Made by a program: the position numbers and the translations under genes. From positions 2,418,001-2,482,000 of the forward strand of contig SWDT01000001.1 of the NCBI GenBank assembly GCA_009193035.1: a stretch of 64,000 nucleotides of DNA, in the 5' to 3' direction. This DNA comes from Halicephalobus mephisto. Its lineage: Eukaryota; Nematoda; Chromadorea; Rhabditida; Panagrolaimidae. The first letter of the stretch is position 1. Each line of letters opens with the position of its first letter. The notes below the pieces were generated by a model. That model did not search any database. It had not been told where the DNA came from and saw only the letters and a list, made by a program, of their open reading frames with translations. Shown piece after piece: positions 40,434-50,894 of this stretch.

Positions 40434-41191
40434 ATGAAGGGAATTGCCTTTGTCGTTTTATTTTCCTGTGTCTTAAGTGTTTCTGGTGTTCATCGGCCAA
40501 GTGAGTTAATTCTTTGTTTTGTCTACACTACTTTTGTGACAGCTTGGATGACTGATTTCATCTGCTACGCAATTGTTCTCACTTGGGCTGTTGTAACAAT
40601 GATTAACTTTTGACAACTTTTGATGAGTTATATGAGGATTGCTAGGGGACCAATTGGTGATTGTACTTTAATAAGCGGATTTTTATAGATCATTTCGGAA
40701 ACCCTTGTTACTTGTGTGACTGTTTCGTGGAGTATGAGGACAGAGATCAAGCGATTTCCAGTATCCCCTATAAGATTGCCAACAACGGCTATGACACCAC
40801 CGAAGACCAATGTTTAGCAACCTGTTTGAACGATGAAGTAAGTTTTAATACTTTGATTAATCCAATTAATCATTCATCGCTTTAGAAGTGCAAAGCCGTC
40901 GTTTACGCGTTCACTGGAGGAAGAAACGTCTTCTCCTGTGAACTCTACGATGAAGTGAACATTAGAGACCCTATCTACACCCCTTATACGAACCTCTACT
41001 TGAAGAGAGTCTCCAAGTGTCAAAAGACAAGTACATTTCATTTATCTTTTTGATAAAAGTTATGTGATTTTTCAGCTCATCATTTACGCCCTATCGACCT
41101 GATTGATGGTGATGAATCGGTTATAGAAAGAAAACGCAAATACATTAAACTCCAACAGAAGTTAAATCCGTTTCATCATGGTCGTAAATGA
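40434..41191 (+). CDS. Small secreted PAN/apple-domain protein
   Basis: The exons are 40434-40500, 40689-40837, 40886-41030 and 41076-41191, giving 158 aa. A signal peptide (MKGIAFVVLFSCVLSVSG) is followed by a single PAN-like module with conserved cysteines: NPCYLCDCF, then EDQCLATCLNDEKCKAVVYAF and FSCELYDE. The C-terminus is basic (ERKRKYIKLQQKLNPFHHGRK), with a possible furin-type RKRK site. PAN modules mediate protein or carbohydrate binding in extracellular matrix. The specific role is unknown. Phases 1, 0 and 1 match. Confidence 0.75.
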
Positions 41192-41640
41192 ATTTCAAAA
41201 CTTTTCAACTAATTTAATCAGTAATAAATAATTCGTTCAGGAGTATTGACGTCAATTACACAAAACTTTTGTTAATCACGTTCCAATTTAAGTTGAGTTA
41301 ATGAAATATGGGTGGATCTTGTCTGTAAATTGTTCAGAAAGGGAACATAGATCAACGTGATATGAAACCAGAAGTCGACGAATGGATCCACAAGACCTGT
41401 TGTTCAAGGCAATTCTATGTACCATCCCGCTACTCCTCCTATTCGTGTTCGTGCGTCATTTTAGAATCGCCCATTTGGCGTGTAGGAGACTTGATTGATT
41501 CTTCAACTGACTTTGCTTCCTAACCGCGCACAACAGGTCCAACCGGAAAGCATTTTATTCAACACATACATAACGTAGTTGTTATTCACTTTTTATTTCG
41601 CCCAGTTTTGTGGATCCGTGATTCTTATGTAACTGTAGAA
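41192..41640. other. Intergenic, no gene seen
   Basis: This is the 3' UTR of the PAN gene and the promoter of the DOMON gene. Nothing else is recognised. Confidence 0.45.
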
Positions 41641-42679
41641 ATGCACTTTCAGAGGATGAGATTACTCATTACCTTATTGCTGGTCTCCACGATTACGGTC
41701 ATCGATGGCCAACTGGTTCAAATGGACAGAGATGGCTGCGGTGAGACAAAGGGATGTCTATTCAAACCAGCTGGATGTGATCCGATGCGTGATTGCACGA
41801 TAGGGATCATTTTCTATGTCTCTGGTCCTAATTTGTTGACAATCCAAGTTGTGGCGCTTGGTTTATTCCCTGCGCCGAGTTTACAATATGTCGCGATCGG
41901 ATTTAGCCATGACAGCAATATGGTTAGTTTATTTTATCGAAAAGTAACAATGTCCTTGGGGTTAGAAAAACTCGTCCTTAAGAAATTTTCTGACAATCAT
42001 AACAATACTTGAGAATTTTCCAATTTCAAAGTAGAAATTGAATTTCAATTTTAAGGGCGACGACATGGTTACTGAGTGTGTTCTGAGTCCTACTGGAGAT
42101 GAATTTGCCACAGAACCTGAAGTGTTTGTCTCTTATAACATTGGAAAGACAAATGATCGAACATACCTCAATCAGGTACTTTTCCGTCGGAATGGAGTTA
42201 ATTTGTCGAAATTTTCAGACAGAACTCGAGATGCTGATTAGAGACGTTCAGGGAGAGGCTGTAAATGGAAGAGTCAGCTGTCAGTGGGCTCAGGAGATTA
42301 TTCCACAACAATCGTCCAAGGGAGGAAGATTGTGGAATTTGAATCACAAGTACTACATCATTGGAGCCACGGGAAGTGCCCAACCTGATGGTAAATATGA
42401 ATTTTGCATTAGATTAATTAATTATTAATTATTTAAGAAATTAATGCTCATGATCTCGCAATAGGAAGTCATTTCTACCCTATCGTTTCTGCCAGACCAA
42501 TTAATCCTTCTGTAATTGGAGTCAAACTCTACGATCTGCCAAAGCCATTTGTTGACCCAGTACCCGAACCTCAAACGACTACTAGTCCTCCGAGACCCCC
42601 ACATCAAGGCTCTACGTCAACCACCTTCTCTCTGGCTCTTGTAGTGACAAGTTTTTTCATCTTCCTGATGGGGAACTGA
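41641..42679 (+). CDS. DOMON-domain protein, secreted or GPI-anchored
   Basis: The exons are 41641-41922, 42056-42175, 42219-42390 and 42438-42679, giving 271 aa. A signal peptide (MRLLITLLLVSTITVIDG region) leads into an N-terminal Cys pattern (DGCGETKGCLFKPAGCD). A DOMON-like beta-sandwich follows: YVAIGFSHDSNMGDDMVTEC, then CQWAQEI and KYYIIGATGSA. A Pro/Thr-rich linker precedes a hydrophobic C-terminus typical of a GPI signal. DOMON domains bind haem or sugars and are often fused to cytochrome b561; none is present here. The last acceptor (42437) gives EINAHDLAIGSHF, which restores the frame. Confidence 0.82.
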
Positions 42680-42948
42680 ATACGAGTAAAATTGGGATTA
42701 TTAAATGTACAAATACCCTCAATTATGGAACTACTTGCTCACTTTCTATAAAATACATAATTGCACCCTTGGAAAAATTTATTTCTTGAAGAACTGTTTA
42801 TTAATTCAGCATAAATATCAGAGGAATAGTTGCAGTCTTGGTTCTTATGGAAAACAGGAAATAACCAAGAGAGCAGAATTTAGATGATCATTAAGAAAGC
42901 CATAGGAATCGGTTTTGCCAAATTTACGACGAAATTGAGTTCGTTACC

Positions 42949-43787
42949 TTAAGCTGTAATAGGCTGCGTGACTTCCGTGTTGATACCGTAACGACGCACA
43001 CTGATTCCACCGAAGAGGAGGCCGAGAGAGCGGAAAATGGGATCAAAAACGTTGCTGATCACGTAGTTCCAAGTCTGAAAAAGATTAGTCAAGCGAGTAA
43101 ATTTTGCATCCCCATGCGATAATGGAGGGTTGTCGGAGTAAAATCAAAGTGTCTGATCCTCTTTGATCAAATAGCTAACCAACTGAAAAATTCCATACCT
43201 TGAAGAGCCATCCAGCAGGAATTTGAAGCAAACGACCGCCAGGAACACAGACAAAAACGTTGAGGGCAGAGGCGATGGCGAACAACAACGCAAAGACAAT
43301 GGCAATCGGGATGGCAAAGACGAGAGTCAGGAGCTTGTAGAAGAGACAGCGGAGGAAAAGGAAAATGCGGTTAGTGAATCTCCAGACTCCATCAATAGAA
43401 CGGACGGCGTCGGGTTCTCCGAAAATGTCTGAGAACCCGAGATCAATCGAGCTTTGAAGACCTCTATCGTCACGATGGACCAAGTCGATTCCGAAGCTGG
43501 GTTCTTGCTGTTCTTTATTGCATTTGCGGTTCCACCAGCATTTCTTCTTCTCCCCTTCTTCTTTGGTTTCAGTTTTTTCCTCAGCTCCCTCGACGACCTT
43601 CTTGTTCTGAAAAGCCAGAATAGACTGGAATTCCCTAGTTGAATGGACTCACCCTCTGCCAGAAGAAAGTGCGTTTCTTCTTCTCTTCCTTGGCAGCTTC
43701 AACGTCTCCGCCTTCACCAGCAGCCTTCTCTGGATCGGTGTCGGATTTGAGAGGAGTTTGTTCGGCCAATTCAACTTTTTCGGTCAT
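42949..43787 (-). CDS. cav: Caveolin
   Basis: The exons are 43787-43653, 43606-43199 and 43074-42949, giving 222 aa. The N-terminus is long, charged and Glu/Lys-rich with a CWW patch. The caveolin signature-like FSDIFGEP follows, then the scaffolding segment DGVWRFTNRIFLFLRCLFYK, a hydrophobic hairpin (LVFAIPIAIVFALLFAIAS) and a membrane-proximal C-terminus ending TQPITA. Caveolins insert as a hairpin on the cytosolic face and organise lipid domains. The signature carries Phe-Gly where vertebrates have Val-Ile-Ala, a divergence seen in invertebrate caveolins. Cysteines in the C-terminal palmitoylation zone are absent. Confidence 0.9.
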
Positions 43788-45047
43788 GATGTAAATAGCA
43801 CTGAAAATAATAAAAATTAATGTTGAATAGGAGAAATCCCGCCAAAATTACTGCAAGAGTCGCGTCCCCATTGACAATGGTGCCAAAGACGGCAGGGCTG
43901 AGCCTGCGCAAAAACTGCAATGTGGATATCCTCTCATCTGCCAATCTAACCGACCCCGCCCTTATTTTCATCATATACTCTATAGCTTTTGTCTCACATC
44001 CGCACGGGCAGGACCACATAAGAATGCTGGCTATTTTCGCAGTTGTGGGTTGGACTGTATTCAACATTGGCCTGGACTTGACCTCGGAATTTTTGGCAGA
44101 TTTCCAATAAAATGAGACAGCTCTGCTGGACATCGGCCGCGCAAAATATCGGACAAGAAGCGGAAAGGCAACCATGGCAATGACCTCTCGGAGAGTCCAT
44201 CTAACGGTTACGAACAGGGTATACATCTCTATTAGTTTGGCGGTTTACTTCAGCGCCATCTATTACGAATGTCATTCAAACTAATCTCAATTACATTTGC
44301 TTGAGAAATCGTCGAAAAGGTGTTTGGACTAATGGGAGACATCCGGGAAAGACCATACATTTCCAAATAGCTTTTACGGGATTTATGTAAATCAAAAAAC
44401 GAGTATCTCAACTAGTACTTGAACGAAGACTGTCCTCAAACAGCCGTATTGTTCTTCAAGAGCGTCAGCGCAACACCGTATTGTTATCTATTGTTTGGAA
44501 TACGCTCACAGTAACTCAAGAAGCGCTATTTTTCCTCATTGTAAAACCTAGGTTACATCTGGTCCGACTGTAAGAAGTGAAAACATCAGCCCAACACATT
44601 TGGATTTGTAATTCAATCCCGGTCAAGTATTCACGTACTTTCCGCCGAACGCGATGGAAGCCGAGAGGTTCGAAAAGAATTAAATTCCAAAACAAAGGTC
44701 GGGGAAATGAATGCCAAAGCAGCTCTTCATTGCAACACTGGCAGGAACGGACTGGCTGTCCTTGCTTGGTTGACGATTATCCACAATCATTCCCCCAAAT
44801 GCCGCGCGTGCAAGCGGAAGAGCGTGTTTTGACGACTTCCAGAGAGGTAGCAGAGGTCGGTCTCTCGCTAACATTATAATGAAACTGCCACATTGAAGCA
44901 GAACACGGCTTGACACGGACTGGCGCCCGTTTCGCTTCTTGTTAAACGAACCAAATTTAGAGTTCATTCAAATACCACCTTAAGAAGTCTGTAAAAGCCA
45001 AAATACGAAAAAAGTCAAAATACGATTAAACATTGGAAAGGGAATAG
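43788..45047. other. Upstream region of caveolin and 3' flank of the next gene
   Basis: Open frames such as 43771-44226 (minus) overlap the caveolin start and show no family features. A ten-base word (CCGTATTGTT) recurs near 44443 and 44476. No gene is supported. Confidence 0.45.
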
Positions 45048-46251
45048 CTACTCGGTTAAAATGGAGGCCAAGCCCGTGTTACTCGTCATTATCTCATCAT
45101 ACTTGTTGGAAGACTTGAGAGCCATCTTCAGAGAGTACAACATCTGCACCCGTTGTTGAACACTCAGATAGTCGACAAGTTCATAACGATAGTGATATAT
45201 CTTGTTGAACCGTTGTCTCATACGTTCCGTGTTGACGGCAGCACCATTCCGGAGGTCTTTACGTGTACGAGCCCGTTTCATTGCCTGTTTTCGGTCTATG
45301 GCAAAGTCATCGTCGCTTTCAGAAGAATCACTTTCGAAAGTGTGTAATGGTCGTTTCTTCTTGGTTTTCAAATTTGAAGGAAAGTCGTTGTCAGATATTT
45401 CTCCTTCTTCAAGTTCTTGTTTCGGAGGTCGATACACTTCTGGCTCTACTGTAGGAGTTGGTCTAGGTCTGAATACATTATTGCATAATTATCAATAAAT
45501 CATAACAACTTACATGCTTGAAAATTGTTCCTTGTTTTTACAAGCTGAGATTTCTCGAGCTTCACCTTCGGTCATTCGCATCCAGGATTCGAAAGTCAGA
45601 GGCTCTCCATCGACTTTGAAGATTCCATCATCATCATCGACTTCGTGACGATTATTTCCAATACACAATTCTTTTCGAGCAACAGACAAAATACCACTTA
45701 CTCCCAATTGATGTAAAGCTTGTTTTCGTTTCTTCGGTCGCATTTTCCCGGCTTTAGGGTTGTCGTCAGTGAAGGAGTCTATAGATCGAGATTCTAATAC
45801 TGCTTTGGTTGGTCGAGCAAAGTGATGTTCATTCAACATTTCTGTTTTCCACAACTTCTGAAGACGAGTTAAATGATTCCTCATCCAACCATTCTCGAGG
45901 GTTTTTACTTGTAAAGTCAATACATTCATAAGAGCGGGTTTCAGGAAGCAATCCGGTATTCCACCCAGAAAGTTGCTTGCTTTATCAGCAACTGCATAGA
46001 GACTGTCGATATCTTCTATCTCACCCCAGTTAGTTCCATCAGTAGACGTCATCTAAATAGTAGGTGTGACTCCTGAATGAACTAAAGTAACTCACATATT
46101 CAATAACTTGAGCGACTTCAACGTCATCAATATCACCTGTTCCTTTCTTCTGAAGTATTGAAGATATAGATGGAGGGTATTCTTCTGAAGATCCTGGTTC
46201 AATATCAATAGGAAGATCTGGAGTTGGCTGGTGTTCAATCTTAGCAGCCAT
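45048..46251 (-). CDS. Orphan acidic/basic nuclear-type protein, 371 aa
   Basis: The exons are 46251-46096, 46052-45514 and 45468-45048, with phases 0 and 2 and a normal ATG and TAA. A low-complexity acidic N-terminus is followed by a helical block (PDCFLKPALMNVLTLQVKTL), a Lys-rich nuclear-localisation stretch (KMRPKKRKQ), an acidic/Ser patch (SDSSESDDD) and a C-terminal helical block rich in Tyr and Arg (NKIYHYRYELVDYL). I recognise no domain. The design suggests a chromatin or RNA-processing factor. It is divergent from IFRD1, with 356 bp between starts, likely sharing a promoter region. Confidence 0.72.
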
Positions 46252-46607
46252 CGTGAAGTTTTACCTAAAAAGTGAGATTATTATATAAAATTTACACCTA
46301 AAATTCGACAAACGACAGCAAAATCAAAGAAAAGTCAATTTCCTACTCTCTACAAAATAATATAGTTAAAAAGATCAAGAACCAATGAGAAGCAGAATCT
46401 CCTACGAAATCAATCCAAAGAGAAGCAACTCGCCGGGGAATTCCCGCCACGAATAAATTTCTAGTTCATGGTTGCAGCTGTCAATAATAGGTTTGTTGGC
46501 GCGTTTCATCATCTTTTTCCAGTCTATTTCTTTCTTTGTTCAATTTTGTTAATTAACAGTTATTGTTTTTTAGGATTCCGTTGATTTCAACGGAAAACAA
46601 GTTAATA

Positions 46608-47981
46608 ATGGGTAAACGTAGGAACAAATCCAAAGATTTCCTAAATGTCTCTGCCTGTTCCCGGAAGTCTGCTTCCAGTAAGTGTATTAATTTTAATTAT
46701 TGATTCGTTCATCAACTTGATTTAGCTCGTTCTCAAGCGGGTGACAGTGAAGTCAGTGATTTGGAGTCGATTGCTCAGTCCTCCATAGTCGGAGACCCGG
46801 ACTATCAAGACGATGAACCAGTTAATCCGCGTTCTGCCATCGACGAAATCCTTGACTCAATTACAGACAGAAAGTATGATTCCCTGTTACTTGGATGTAC
46901 TAATGTCGTTTCGAAATTTCAGGAATCACATCAGAATACAAGCTCTGGACAGATTCATATACATCATGAGAAACTCTGTTCTTACGGAAGAAATCGAAGG
47001 CTACATTCAGTCTCTAGTTGAAGCGCTCGAGAAGAATCTCCACAACCAACCAGAAATGGTCCTGCGTGCATGTACAGCTACTGCTCTGTTCTCTATACAA
47101 ACTGGAATCGCTATTGATTCCCACGTCGATGTTCTATGTCGTGAACTTGGAACACTAGTCAAAGATCACACCAGAGATGAAACTCTTCGTTCAGCTGCTG
47201 CTCAAGCTCTCAGTGTAGTTATCATTCTTTCTGTGGATCATCCAGAGGTTGTCTATAATGCTCTCGAGGCCTTAAATTTTGCTTGGAATAGCTTCAAGAC
47301 TACTTCAACAACGAGTACACTCTTCTCTGCTGCTATCACTGCATGGTCACTCATTGTCTTCAAAGCAAATGACACTGTTGCTAGTAAGATTTTCGAACAA
47401 AGTCCAACCAAGTTGCAAAAGTATCTGGAATCAACTAATGTGGATATTAGAATTGCTACCGGCGAAGCTTTGGCCGCACTTTACGAATGTGAAGGCACTG
47501 AAAGATACATTTTTCAGTTTATAAGAACTCCACATATCAAAGAGCTTCTTGAAACCCTCGCTCAAGATGCCGTCAAGTATCATGCAAAGAAAGATAAGCG
47601 ACTTCAGAGATACACATTCCGCCAAATAATGGACATCATTTATGAGAATGATTATCCTGCGTCGACGATCAACTATGGGAAAGCTTCGCTCAAGATTACA
47701 TCATGCTACGAACACCTTGTTTGTGATGCCCTTCGTGCGTGTCTTCAGGTTAGTAATTGTTGCTTACAACAATCAATTACTGTTCATTTCAGGGATCTTT
47801 GAACTTGCATCTCCAGAAGAATCAGATTATCCGAAATGTTTTTGATCTGCCAGAAGTCCAAACCGTTCCGGTTACGATGATGACAAAACAAGAGAAGAAG
47901 GAACTTCGCCAATTCAACAATGAAATCGATAAAGCTCGGAAAATCCAACGTAACCGTCAGCGTGACAAGAAAGCTTACTGA
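46608..47981 (+). CDS. IFRD1: Interferon-related developmental regulator (IFRD1/2) family
   Basis: The exons are 46608-46677, 46726-46873, 46923-47748 and 47793-47981, giving 410 aa. A basic N-terminus (MGKRRNKSKDF) and acidic linker are followed by an all-helical ARM-like IFRD domain from ~residue 70 (SAIDEILDSITDRKNHIRIQALDRFIYIMRN; RACTATALFSIQTG; ITAWSLIVFKANDT). The conserved C-terminal module has KRLQRYTFRQIMDIIYEN and a basic coiled end (KARKIQRNRQRDKK). IFRD proteins bind inactive ribosomes and act as transcriptional coregulators. Joining exon 2 to exon 3 changes frame relative to the longest ORF, and only this splice gives the family sequence. Confidence 0.9.
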
Positions 47982-48128
47982 CTTTGTAGCTATATCTTTG
48001 GTGATGTTCTTATTATGGCCTTTCTGAATTTCGGTTCCTGACGGTGTTTGCTTGTCTTTCATCATCAGAATAATAGTTCATAAAAAGGTTATAATATCTA
48101 CAAAGATAATACAAATCGATATATCTAT

Positions 48129-48708
48129 TTAGAATTTAGCAAGTTCGTCTCCATAATCATTGGGTTTCTCACCAGGTTTGAGTAGACGGCCAACAGTGGG
48201 GTATTTGACTGGAAATAGCATTGTATTTCTTCATTTCCATATAAAAACTTACATTTAAAGTTATCAGCCCATCCTTTGGCCTCATCGATATCAACAGGAG
48301 TCAGATCACTGAGATCGTCATACTCGTCTTTGACCATCTTAACATCCATATTCGCCAAAGCACGGGTTGCATCATGTCCAGCGAGGTTTTCATAAGCAGA
48401 TCCAGGACCATAGAACGTTTTCCCTCGAGTGACGTCATAGATCTAAAAGAAATATTATTTAATCATCCATCAATTTAGCACCTTACAGTTCCGAGAACAG
48501 CAATACAAATGTGTTCACTATCGACTCCATTATATTTCTTGAGTTCCTCGGTCGTCATATCTTGTTTCTTCATCGCCGGAGGCACTTTGGGTGGAGGAGG
48601 AAGGGGTTCTTCCCGCTTGAAGAACAAGCGGTAAACAAAGTAGATGAGGAAAACGATGAGAAGAATGTCGACATAACTGACTTCGAGAACAGATCCCAAA
48701 TCAACCAT
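48129..48708 (-). CDS. vem-1: Membrane-associated progesterone-receptor component (PGRMC/VEM-1)
   Basis: The exons are 48708-48487, 48442-48253 and 48208-48129, giving 163 aa. A short lumenal end and one TM helix (VDILLIVFLIYFVYRLFF) come first, then a Pro-rich hinge. The cytochrome-b5-like haem-binding fold follows: DMTTEELKKYNG, IYDVTRGKTFYGPGSAYENLAGHDATRAL, with the axial-ligand Tyr region (FYGPGSAY) intact. MAPR proteins bind haem and support P450s and sterol metabolism; the nematode member acts in axon guidance. An in-frame ATG 15 codons upstream (48753) could extend the protein, but the family start fits better. A Pumilio-type UGUAGAUA lies 27 nt past the stop. Confidence 0.92.
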
Positions 48709-48987
48709 CTTCCTTTGCAAAACAAGAAATGAAACAAACACGCACAATTTCACAATATATAACTGGGACCGAAAGAACCCAGAACCAAACTACAAAGCCG
48801 AAATGAAGATTGGAGGACACAAATCAATGACACAAAAGTTCCTCTGGTCACGTTTATTATCGAACCGCTCCCATATTCTTAATTTAGAAACTACAGTGCA
48901 TTTAAATAAATAAATAGTTAGTTGCGCTAGTGACGGATCGTTGACAAGGTTAGTAGACCAGTACACAGAATTCGTATACCACAGACA
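48709..48987. other. Spacer between the MAPR and PUF genes
   Basis: Both flanking genes run on the minus strand. The spacer is about 280 bp, probably the MAPR promoter and PUF 3' UTR. No gene is seen. Confidence 0.45.
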
Positions 48988-50528
48988 TCATTCGATAGCG
49001 GTCCCTAGCTCATGAGATAGAACTTCAATGATTTTCTTTCCAGACGAGTAACGTAGCAGAGCACTGGCATTCACGATGATTTTCTTTGAGAGTGGGTCAA
49101 ACCAGGATCCAGTTCCTTTTCTTCTTCCATGGCGAATTTCAATGGCAATGGCTAGTAACCGCTGAACAACGTAGTTCCCAAATTGGTCAAACAGCATCTT
49201 CTCTATCGCAAGTCGTCCGTTGCGTCCACAGTGCTTCATGAACAGATCGTGAACAATGTCATCAAGAGTGGCTGGATCAATAATTTCTAGAGCCTTCTCA
49301 ATTACGTGGGAAGCGAACTTGTCTGTGGAAAACTGAATAAAGTTGCGGCGAATTGACCTTTCAACAATCTTTTCGGCATAGCTTGTGAGAAAACAATGAC
49401 CAAGAATATACTGTACGACATAATTTGCATATTCATCTTGGCAATAACGAGGACGAGACACAATTTTGTCGAGCATGATTCGAAGAACGTCCTTCCTGCT
49501 GAAAACGGCGGTAAATATCAAGGGGTCAAGCAAAAAACTAACTCATTATCTGAATAAGGGGCGGATAAAGCACCACAAAGCTTTTCTAACAGGTATTGAA
49601 CAACACGACATCCAAATTTATTGCAAATGACATCATCCATCGCTAGTGCAAGTTCCGCTCCCAAAAAAGCCAAGTCATTGTTGGGGAAGAGCTTGACAAT
49701 TCTCTGAAGAACATGATTAGCTGACTGATCCAAAGCCATAGGGACAATAGACCCCTGCAGTGATGTAAGAACAGGATCCAGCTCCTTTGGGGTGAACACA
49801 TCGAGCACTTTCTGAACAACACGACATGCAAAACGATCAAATGAAAGTTCCACACCTCTTTGAGCAACAAGGTCGATAGTCTGCTGTCGAAAGTCGCCAT
49901 CTACCTCCTCAATTATCTTCTGAAAAACAACGACTAAGTAAGCTGTGTAAAACTTCAGCACTGACCTGTAGGACGAAATTGCCGAATCTATCTGTAGCTA
50001 TATCAAAAAAGGCTGGGTCCTGGAGAATAGCCTCAAACATCTGATGACGTAATTCAGTTCCGACATTTGGAAAGTTGTCTTGGATGAACCTAAAGAATCA
50101 AAGCTCAGCAACAGAAAGAAATACAGAAAACCAACCGACTCCCTCTTTTGTCCTTGAGACATGCATAAAACAATTCATGAGCAAATATATCTGACATGCT
50201 TATGGAGAAATTCCCATTTTCATCATAAAGCCAATCTGGAAGCTCACATTTGCCAGTTTCTAATTGACGGAAATCAGTCATAAGGGCTTCGTACTCCTGG
50301 ACTGTCATAGGTGATCCGTACTGTCGATTAGGTGTTCCGGGATAAGTCTGTACTGGTAAATTATAAGGGTCAATGATGACATTCTGAAACTTCACCACAT
50401 TCATATATCAACAACCGCGCAGAACCGACCTGAGGATGAATGAACGTTCCGACAGGGTAATATCCGACAGGATTGTAAGAAATCACATACTTTGGGTAAG
50501 GGTAATGATTGGCAGGGTGATGAGCCAT
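48988..50528 (-). CDS. puf: Pumilio/PUF RNA-binding translational regulator
   Basis: The exons are 50528-50430, 50383-50136, 50089-49966, 49919-49543 and 49498-48988, giving 452 aa. After a short Tyr/Pro-rich N-terminus come eight PUF repeats. The base-reading residues are SR-Q (RGSRFIQ), NF-Q (GNFVLQ), CR-Q (ACRVVQ), NH-Q (ANHVLQ), CR-Q (GCRVVQ), NY-Q (ANYVVQ), SH-E (ASHVIE) and NY-Q (GNYVVQ). In the known PUF code this predicts the canonical target UGUANAUA. PUF proteins bind 3' UTRs and repress translation or destabilise mRNA. The N-terminus is much shorter than in fly Pumilio, as in nematode PUF-8/9. All four junctions match phase. Confidence 0.95.
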
Positions 50529-50894
50529 AATACAGGCTTTGTCAACGATCCGTCACGGGTTAATCCGCTGTAATAGAAGGAGTATTGGGTGAATAGTGGC
50601 GAAATAGAAGTTAGGTGAAAAATGCATAGGCTGGGGTTTGTAGGAACGAGAGCTACCTCGCGCCCTGGCCCCGGAAACGCTCCTGATTACCGTGAGGAAA
50701 AACTGTCCATGCGATCGTCTAGACGGAATTTTATGCAACACTCTGACAGTGAAAGGTCGATGAATCCCTTTCGTAATGGTTTAAATCGGTTAATCTAAGC
50801 ATTATTTATATCCAACTCATCGTAGTTACAAAGGTTTTTCCAAATGTCTCCTTAATTTCATTATTAAAACATGTGAAACTCGTAGAAGTTTGAT

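Noticed and set aside
43771..44226. 151-codon minus-strand frame overlapping the caveolin start
   Set aside because: Reads through the caveolin 5' region in another frame and shows no family features. Chance frame.
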